The notes under the pieces: model-generated
Database searches by the model: none
What the model was told of the DNA's origin: nothing
What the model saw: only the letters and a program-made list of their open reading frames with translations
From: an uncultured Parasutterella sp.
Lineage (GTDB): Bacteria; Pseudomonadota; Gammaproteobacteria; Burkholderiales; Burkholderiaceae_F
Reading direction: 5' to 3'
Length of the DNA stretch: 29,124 bases
NCBI GenBank assembly: GCA_900766055.1
Contig: CAAFTZ010000187.1
Location: 1 to 29,124, forward strand
Shown here: positions 23,954-29,124 of the stretch, piece by piece
Layout: every line of letters begins with the position of its first letter
How positions within the stretch are numbered: position 1 is the first letter of the stretch
Position numbers and translations under genes: made by a program

Positions 23954-25225
23954 ATGAAGAAGTACGTTTTGCCCTATGGACAAGGCTCAAAAGAAATCGA
24001 ACTCGATGAAAAACTAGTTCTGAAGGAAGTTCGCACCAAAGAATTCGAGCCGATGAAGAACATCCCCTACGAAATTCTTGAGGCGATCTATCACCCGATC
24101 GGATGCCCTCCGATTAACGAAATCATCAAGCCGGGCCAAAAGGTTGCCTTCATCTGCAACGACCCGACACGTGTTGCTAACAGCTTCGATTTCATGCCGG
24201 TTCTGGTCAATGAGATGAACAAGCTCGGTGTCAAAGACGAAGACATGCATATCGTCTTCGCACTTGGCACGCATCGTCCGATGACGGAGAAAGAGATGGT
24301 CGAAGCCGTGGGCACGGATGTTGCTTCTCGTCTGAAGATGTACAACAGCCTCTGCAACGAGCAGGAAGACTTTAAGTACTTCGGTACGACTTCCCGCGGA
24401 ACGCCGGTTTGGATCAATAAGCACCTCTGCGACGTCGATCACGTTATCCTGACCGGTACGATCGTCCACCATTACTTCAGCGGATACGGTGGCGGCCGCA
24501 AAGCCATTCTCCCGGGCTGCGCCGCTATGGAAACCGTGCGTGTTAACCACAGCTTCATGCTCGATCCGGCAGCCGGCCTCGGTAAAACGACCGGAAACCC
24601 CTGCTACGAAGACCAGATGGAAGGTGTGGCACTCTTCGCGAAAGGACGCTCTCTCTTCTTGTTTAACGCCATCCTGAACGCGAAGCATCAGTTCCTCAAG
24701 ATGTTTGCCGGTGACTACATCAAGGCGCATAAGGAAGCCTGCAAGTTTGTGGACGAAGTCTACGGCAGTGTCATTCCGAAAGAAGCTGATCTGGTGATTG
24801 CCTCCTGCGGCGGATATCCGAAAGATATCAACGTTTATCAGATGCAAAAGACAATGGACAACGCAGCCTGCGCCGTTCGCAAAGGCGGAGCCGTCATTAT
24901 GGTGGCTGAATGCGTTGAAGGAAGCGGATCTGCGGTTTTGGAAGAAGCCTGCCGCCGCCTCGGCTCTCCGCAGGCCATTAAGGCAGAACTCGAGAAAGAT
25001 TTCCGAATCGGCGCAAACAAAGCTTATGCCGTAACGCGCTTAATGGAAAAAGCCAAGTACTACTTAGTGACCGCTCTGGATCGTAAGATGGCTCGAGACA
25101 TGCTTTTCTCAGGCGCCTATGACACGATCGAAGAAGCTTTGGCTGCTGCGGAAAAAGAAATCGGTAAAGTGGAATCCGTTATCGTGATGCCGGAAGGCTC
25201 TCTCACCGTACCGCGCGTCGAATAA
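23954..25225 (+). CDS. larA: LarA-family nickel-pincer 2-hydroxyacid racemase/epimerase
   Basis: The founding member interconverts D- and L-lactate using the covalently bound nickel-pincer nucleotide. This protein has 423 residues (Lactobacillus plantarum LarA: 424). Key residues are kept at almost the same numbers: His107 (GTHRPM), His173 (VHHYFSGYGGG), Lys183 (GRKAILPG), which holds the cofactor, and His199 (VNHSF), a nickel ligand. CNDPTR (68-73) is also present. The start is set at MKKYVLPYG, with AGGAGA about 6 bases upstream; a frame 16 codons longer has none. The gene is rich in C-ending codons, as in highly expressed genes. Its family includes racemases for malate, phenyllactate and other hydroxyacids, so lactate is not proven as substrate. 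It converges with the larB-larC-larE operon. Confidence 0.93.
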   Translation: MKKYVLPYGQGSKEIELDEKLVLKEVRTKEFEPMKNIPYEILEAIYHPIGCPPINEIIKPGQKVAFICNDPTRVANSFDFMPVLVNEMNKLGVKDEDMHIVFALGTHRPMTEKEMVEAVGTDVASRLKMYNSLCNEQEDFKYFGTTSRGTPVWINKHLCDVDHVILTGTIVHHYFSGYGGGRKAILPGCAAMETVRVNHSFMLDPAAGLGKTTGNPCYEDQMEGVALFAKGRSLFLFNAILNAKHQFLKMFAGDYIKAHKEACKFVDEVYGSVIPKEADLVIASCGGYPKDINVYQMQKTMDNAACAVRKGGAVIMVAECVEGSGSAVLEEACRRLGSPQAIKAELEKDFRIGANKAYAVTRLMEKAKYYLVTALDRKMARDMLFSGAYDTIEEALAAAEKEIGKVESVIVMPEGSLTVPRVE

Positions 25226-25231
25226 CTTTTC

Positions 25232-25269
25232 TTCGCGGGATTTGTGCGAAGGACGCTTCGGCGTCCTTT
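25232..25269 (+). terminator. hairpins between larA and larE
   Basis: AAGGACGC and GCGTCCTT (25249-25256, 25261-25268) form an 8-bp stem closed by a TTCG tetraloop, with a short T-run at its 3' side. An overlapping hairpin CTTCGC/GCGAAG precedes it. It lies between the convergent larA and larE stops. The short T-run makes it a moderate terminator for larA. Confidence 0.6.
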
Positions 25270-25274
25270 GCCGA

Positions 25275-26111
25275 TTAATGAGCCTGTTTTCCGAGAAGCT
25301 GATCGAAATATCCCGAGAGCTTCTCCATCGGTTTCCATTGCGCCGATTTGAAGAGCGGGAAAGAAGCTAAGAGGTGGACAGCCTCTGCGCGCTCCTCTTC
25401 TGAAAGACGTTCGAAGTCTTCCTTTTGGATATGCATTTCAAAAGCTGTTGGACTGACTTTGCGAAGTCTGAAGCGGATCTCGCCTTTGTTCAACCCGGCA
25501 AAGAAACGGTTCATTGCTGTCTCAGTTTCTCCGATGGCTGCGAGTTCCGAGGCGAGAACTTTTTGGTTGTAAGGCAGGCGTGTCAGCATGCAGGGGCGTG
25601 CGGCTTGGTCCCAGTGATCCAACCCGATCAAAGCGCCGACTTCTCGATTGTCCTGCTTTGAAAAATTGGCTTCGGCAAGCGGCGAATGAATCTCCAATTC
25701 CTTTAGTGCCTTCAATCCCGGTCGGTAGTGAGATAAGTCTGAATGGTTGGTGCCGTCGCAAAGCGGAAGACCCGAAGCTCGTTTTTTGAGTTCTAGAAAC
25801 AGATGCTTCTTGCAGAAGTAGCAGCGGTCCGTGTGATTAAATTCAACGGCTTCCATCTGCAGAGGATTGAGATCAAGAAGCTCCATCTCAAAGCCGTTTT
25901 CCTGTGCCCACTTCACGGCTTCTGAGGTTTCCTCCGGAGAAATGTGCGGCCCTCTGACCGTGAGCAGTTTGACGGTGTACCTGAGATACTTGGCGGCGAA
26001 GCTTAAAAAACGGCTGTCCAGACCGCCGGAGAAGGCGATCGCCAGCCGTTTATCAGGCGCAATCTCAGAAAGCACCTCTTCCAGTCGGGACAGACGCGGG
26101 TCTTTAATCAA
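25275..26111 (-). CDS. larE: nickel-pincer cofactor biosynthesis sulfurtransferase LarE
   Basis: LarE adenylates a carboxylate of pyridinium biscarboxylate mononucleotide and inserts sulfur. The protein has 278 residues with the PP-loop SGGLDS at 28-33, LCDGTNHSDLSHYRPGLKALKELEIHSPLAE (117-146) and a cysteine in ARPCMLTR (Cys174), aligned with the sacrificial Cys176 of L. plantarum. It also has CYFC (Cys97, Cys100), which I recall as absent from L. plantarum and present in the LarE type that uses a [4Fe-4S] cluster as sulfur carrier. The start is TTG, inside the last codons of larC, with AGGA 8 bases upstream; the next Met is far too late. The 8-base overlap indicates translational coupling. 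Confidence 0.92.
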   Translation of the reverse strand: MIKDPRLSRLEEVLSEIAPDKRLAIAFSGGLDSRFLSFAAKYLRYTVKLLTVRGPHISPEETSEAVKWAQENGFEMELLDLNPLQMEAVEFNHTDRCYFCKKHLFLELKKRASGLPLCDGTNHSDLSHYRPGLKALKELEIHSPLAEANFSKQDNREVGALIGLDHWDQAARPCMLTRLPYNQKVLASELAAIGETETAMNRFFAGLNKGEIRFRLRKVSPTAFEMHIQKEDFERLSEEERAEAVHLLASFPLFKSAQWKPMEKLSGYFDQLLGKQAH

Positions 26112-26955
26112 AGCTTTTTCCTAACACAAAGGTTGCGCCGTTGGGAACGCCTTCATAAACATACGTTCCGTATACGGTTTCGATTTTTTCGATGACCATC
26201 TGCGGCCAAGGTCCGAACTCAGCGCCGAAAGCCTTAAGGAGGGCAATGCCGGTCGGAGTCACGGTTTCACCTTCAGCGCCGAAGGGTAGAACCGGAATGC
26301 CGACTAAGAGTGCCTGAACGGCCGGCGCCGGAGAAGGGATGACGCCGTGAGCGCAATGAATGTGTCCGTCGGCAATCGGCAGCGGGCTGACAACCAGGCG
26401 ATCAGGATTCAAACGGGTAAAGAGCTCGCAGTTAAAGCAGATGTCCAAAATGCTGTCTAATGTTCCGACTTCATGGAAGGTGACCTCTTCAGGCGCCATA
26501 CCGTGCACTTTACCTTCGGCTTCAGCAACGAATCCGAAAGTTTTAAGCGCCAGTTCTTTGGCTTTTTCGCCCATCTGGGCTTTTTCAATGATGGCGCGGA
26601 CGTCGGACAAACGACGGTGTTCATGTTCATGCGGCAGTGTCACACGGCAGAAGGAGCCTCGGATACCGCCGACGAATTTATCTTCGAGATGGACCGAGCC
26701 TTTGAGCTCGGAAAAGATTCCGTTCAAGACGGCGTTTGCTTCTTCATTGTTCATGCCCCGCATGCACATTAGGCCGCATAGAAACATGTCTCCTGCAATG
26801 CCGGAGTGCAGACGGATTGTGAGAATTTTTTGACCGGCTCCGGGACTGTGGTGTTCGTGATGGTGATGATGGTCTTCGTGGTCATGATGGTGAACATGCT
26901 CTTCGCAGTGATCGTGAGCGTGGAGAGATTCGATATCGTGAGAATGAGAAGGCAT
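26104..26955 (-). CDS. larC: LarC N-terminal domain protein (nickel insertion), C-terminal domain absent
   Basis: LarC inserts nickel into the pincer nucleotide in a CTP-dependent reaction. This protein has 283 residues; full LarC is about 400-420. Residues 4-36 contain 17 histidines, a likely nickel store. The DUF111 core follows: RLHSGIAGDMFLCGL, PEEVTFHEVGTLDSILDI, SPLPIADGHIHCAHGVIPSPAPA and GETVTPTGIALLKAFGAEF. It ends at VYEGVPNGATFVLGKSFD, about where the LarC1 part ends in L. plantarum, where a frameshift joins LarC1 to LarC2. Here the stop is followed at once by larE, with no LarC2 coding sequence. The start is set at MPSHSHDIES, 4 bases after the larB stop; a start 20 codons earlier, inside larB, is possible. 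Confidence 0.88.
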   Translation of the reverse strand: MPSHSHDIESLHAHDHCEEHVHHHDHEDHHHHHEHHSPGAGQKILTIRLHSGIAGDMFLCGLMCMRGMNNEEANAVLNGIFSELKGSVHLEDKFVGGIRGSFCRVTLPHEHEHRRLSDVRAIIEKAQMGEKAKELALKTFGFVAEAEGKVHGMAPEEVTFHEVGTLDSILDICFNCELFTRLNPDRLVVSPLPIADGHIHCAHGVIPSPAPAVQALLVGIPVLPFGAEGETVTPTGIALLKAFGAEFGPWPQMVIEKIETVYGTYVYEGVPNGATFVLGKSFD

Positions 26956-26959
26956 TTGA

Positions 26960-27622
26960 TTAGTATCCGAAAGAGCTGAGAGTTTTAGCGGCAGTGCAGG
27001 CGGCGCCGAAACCATTGTCGATATTTACGACCGATAGTCCTGGAGAGCAGCAGGCTAAGAGACTGTTCAGGGCAGTTTTTCCGCCGTCACAGACGCCGTA
27101 TCCCACGGAAGTGGGGACGCCGATGATGGGCAGGGAGGTGAGTCCCGCAAGAACGCTGCCGAGTGCGGCTTCCATGCCGGCCACGGCAATAACGATGCGG
27201 TGGCGGTTGATCTCTTCGATTTTGCTTTCCAGGCGCCAGAGGCCTGCTACGCCGCAGTCTTCAAACACTTGGAAGGGAATATTCATGAATTCCAGCGTAC
27301 GCGCGACTTCCCAGGTGACGAAGCCGTCTGCGGTTCCGGCGGAAACGACAGCGACACTTCCTTGGTGTTCTTGATCAAGCTTTTTGCAAAAGGCGGTACG
27401 GGCCAATGAGTCAAAAGAATAATGCCGGCTTACTTCGGCGGGACAGGAGGAGAAGACCTCTTCACTGAGCCGAGTAAAAAGAATTGCCGGCGCATCCGCT
27501 TTGGAGAACTCTTCCATGAGACTGTAGATGACCTCACGGGACTTGCTTTGGCAGAAGACCGCCTCAGGAACCGAGGTGCGGGCAGCACGGTCATAATCAA
27601 AAAGAACGCGATTTTCTGTCAT
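26960..27622 (-). CDS. larB: nickel-pincer cofactor biosynthesis protein LarB
   Basis: LarB carboxylates the pyridinium ring of nicotinic acid adenine dinucleotide and releases AMP, giving the biscarboxylate precursor of the pincer cofactor. The protein has 220 residues: a divergent N-terminal domain (1-85) and a PurE-like domain (88-215). Motifs are VVSAGTADGFVTWEVARTLEF, VIAVAGMEAALGSVLAGL, GVPTSVGYG, and NIDNGFGAA. Cys192 (ACCSPG) aligns with the cysteine that attaches the substrate in L. plantarum. GGAG lies 11 bases upstream of the ATG. It opens the larB-larC-larE unit, 93 bases after a DUF362 gene with no terminator between. Confidence 0.93.
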   Translation of the reverse strand: MTENRVLFDYDRAARTSVPEAVFCQSKSREVIYSLMEEFSKADAPAILFTRLSEEVFSSCPAEVSRHYSFDSLARTAFCKKLDQEHQGSVAVVSAGTADGFVTWEVARTLEFMNIPFQVFEDCGVAGLWRLESKIEEINRHRIVIAVAGMEAALGSVLAGLTSLPIIGVPTSVGYGVCDGGKTALNSLLACCSPGLSVVNIDNGFGAACTAAKTLSSFGY

Positions 27623-27715
27623 CGTCGAGAAGTCTCCTTTAGCCGAAAGTGCTGAGATATCCGCTCATTTTATTCGATGCGGCGGTGCCGTAAATTCAGG
27701 CAAAGACCGTACTTG

Positions 27716-28711
27716 TCAGTCAATTTTCTGCAGACGGTAGGCCTTAGAGCCGAGTCCTTTCCTTTCGGCATAATCGAGAACGTCGACGGAATGTTCGTGT
27801 TCCCATTCTTTGCGCAGTTCCGGATCAGAGGTAAGACCATAGACGATATCAAGCGCGGCTCGGTCGGCAGCAATCGGATCCGTGGAAGCAACGATGCCGA
27901 GATCAGGACGATCCGCCGTTCCGCGGCAGCCGTCGACCGGTTTCAAGGCGTTGATGATGTTAATAAACACCCAGCGTCCTTTCTTGTAGTCAAGGGTCGC
28001 GCTCACGGCGTCTGCCATAGATTCGGAAGTCTCTTTGGGAGAAGAGGGATGGTAGTAGTCCGTGACTTCGCCGGCACTGTGTACCTGGCACGCACCTCTG
28101 GCCGTTCCCAGACAGATGGAAAGGTTTTTTGTCGCTCCGCTGTATCTCTGTAAGTTATGTCCTTTGAAACGAACGATTGAAACCAGCGTGTCGTAATCAG
28201 CCAGGTGCGATCCGGTAATGAAGTTCTTTAGGTGGTAGCCGTTGCGCACCGGAATTGCTATTTCTTTTTCGGCATCCAAAATATCGATCGGAGCGACCTT
28301 GTCATAACCGAGGGATTTAGCGGTTGCCAAATGAGCAGTAGCGTTCGAGCGGGCGCTGTCCATGTAATTGCTCTCAATCAACGTTGCATGAAGTTCATCA
28401 GCGATCGGCTTCAGGAGAGCCGGATCGATCATTTTGGCGCGGTCACGCTGATTTCCGAATACAACCTTCAAACCGACTTTGCCTTGTACGGGCAGTCCGA
28501 CAGCTTTGAATATGTCTAAAACGGCTTGGGGCGAGACGCTCGGAGAATAAAAGACAACCGGGGCATTCTTATTGTCTGTTAGGTGCGTCAGTTTGATGTT
28601 TTCGATAGGCGTTCCTTTTAAAGAACTGTCGGCATTTTGAGCAAAAGCGGGGAGGGGAAGGCCGGAAACAGAGGCGCCAACCGCGAGTAAAACTTGTCTT
28701 CTTTTCAACAT
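27716..28711 (-). CDS. Tat-exported DUF362 protein
   Basis: This exported protein has 331 residues. The N-terminus LKRRQVLLAVGASVSGLPLPAFAQ has a twin arginine, a hydrophobic core and an AFA-Q cleavage site, so it should leave by the Tat route and fold with a cofactor before export. The mature part fits DUF362: VGLKVVFGNQRD, YDTLVSIVRFKGHNLQRYSGATKNLSICLGTARGA and ASTDPIAADRAALDIVYG. It has no ferredoxin-type CxxCxxC cluster. Cysteines at CLGTARGACQ and DGCRGTAD could bind a metal. The function of the family is not known. It lies just upstream of larB on the same strand, so cotranscription is likely. Confidence 0.82.
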   Translation of the reverse strand: MLKRRQVLLAVGASVSGLPLPAFAQNADSSLKGTPIENIKLTHLTDNKNAPVVFYSPSVSPQAVLDIFKAVGLPVQGKVGLKVVFGNQRDRAKMIDPALLKPIADELHATLIESNYMDSARSNATAHLATAKSLGYDKVAPIDILDAEKEIAIPVRNGYHLKNFITGSHLADYDTLVSIVRFKGHNLQRYSGATKNLSICLGTARGACQVHSAGEVTDYYHPSSPKETSESMADAVSATLDYKKGRWVFINIINALKPVDGCRGTADRPDLGIVASTDPIAADRAALDIVYGLTSDPELRKEWEHEHSVDVLDYAERKGLGSKAYRLQKID

Positions 28712-29124
28712 GATCGTGGGTCCTATGGAGAGAGGTGGCTGATGAAAGAAAATTTACCTGTCGGTCTTTTTCATGTCCAATATTTATTTCTGATTCTTTT
28801 GCATAAAAGTTTGGTATAAATAGACGGAGATTTGGAACGATGTAATTGATTTCACGAGACTTCGTATTCTGCGAAGTCTTAGTCTGTTTTTCGCCCCGTT
28901 TCTCTGAAAAAAGCGGCTAACTCATCGTGCTTTCAAACCAAAATGTTTCAAAAATGCAAGACGGAAAAGCCAGAATGAAAACAAATATGTCTAGGAAAAA
29001 GGCTAATTTGTAGGTATTTAGATCATCAAAATATAAGTAGAAACACCTAATAAAATTGCGTTTCGCATAAAATTGAAAAACCTTCTCATTCTTTTATTCC
29101 GTTTGTTTCAGATGGAAACAATTT
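28712..29124. other. gene-free AT-rich region at the window end
   Basis: No gene of normal size is visible. A 25-codon frame at 28742-28819 (plus strand, ATG after AGAGGTGG) could be translated but has no support from similarity. A hairpin AGACTTCG/CGAAGTCT (28857-28864, 28872-28879) is followed on plus by TTTTT at 28887-28891 and could be a terminator for a short plus-strand transcript. The region must also hold the promoter of the DUF362 gene. Beyond 28900 I see only AT-rich sequence. Confidence 0.4.

Noticed and set aside
24014..24847. 277-codon open frame antisense to larA
   Set aside because: It lies wholly within larA, has no ribosome binding site or recognisable domain, and follows from the strong codon bias of larA.
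1..29124. CRISPR arrays, insertion sequences, tRNA or rRNA genes
   Set aside because: No regularly spaced repeats, transposase-like frames, terminal inverted repeats, cloverleaf or rRNA sequence were seen in the intergenic regions, which are mostly under 250 bases.

Overview
The window looks like chromosomal DNA from an anaerobic or microaerophilic, host-associated betaproteobacterium, most likely Burkholderiales and close to Sutterella/Parasutterella. The basis is mixed. An autotransporter with an extended N-terminal signal region sits beside a Dcu-type anaerobic C4-dicarboxylate carrier. The housekeeping order yebC-purD-(x)-nadD-(x)-rsfS-rlmH-maf is the one I know from Burkholderiales and relatives. 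The genus is inference. I see no rRNA, tRNA, CRISPR array, insertion sequence or phage gene.

Layout. (1) 1-5355, plus strand: a large subtilisin-type autotransporter, two tandem hairpins, a Dcu carrier, a 40-residue single-helix membrane protein and a good intrinsic terminator. (2) 5442-8383, minus strand: a solitary periplasmic protein that resembles cyclohexadienyl dehydratase (PheC), tRNA pseudouridine synthase TruC, and a YeiH-family membrane protein. (3) 8387-11672, minus: a tight run aroG-like DAHP synthase > small lipoprotein > Xaa-Pro aminopeptidase > yeiH, closed by a terminator at 7304-7331. (4) 11837-13658: a RhlE-type helicase (minus) and a divergent FKBP prolyl isomerase (plus), each with its own terminator. 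(5) 13832-16571, minus: a glyoxalase-II-like hydrolase, then a two-gene chromate-transporter-family pair followed by pyridoxal kinase. (6) 16635-22861, minus with one plus-strand insertion: the yebC-to-maf core cluster. A secreted protein of unknown function occupies the place where I expect hemF, and a membrane-bound metallophosphoesterase interrupts nadD and rsfS on the opposite strand. (7) 23072-28711: an alanyl-tRNA editing protein and a lactate-racemase-type nickel-pincer locus. larA is on plus; a Tat-exported DUF362 protein, larB, larC and larE are on minus, convergent with larA.

How it fits together. LarB, LarC and LarE together build the nickel-pincer nucleotide (NPN) cofactor from nicotinic acid adenine dinucleotide; LarA uses it to racemise or epimerise a 2-hydroxyacid. 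LarA keeps every residue needed for cofactor binding. LarC stops at the end of its N-terminal domain, with larE starting inside its last codons, so the CTP-binding C-terminal domain is not encoded here. With the adjacent exported DUF362 protein, this is the most unusual biology in the window. Other leads are the 40-residue protein behind dcu, the PheC-like periplasmic enzyme, a Cra-like operator over the predicted alaX start site near larA, and a possible attenuator in front of the DAHP synthase gene.
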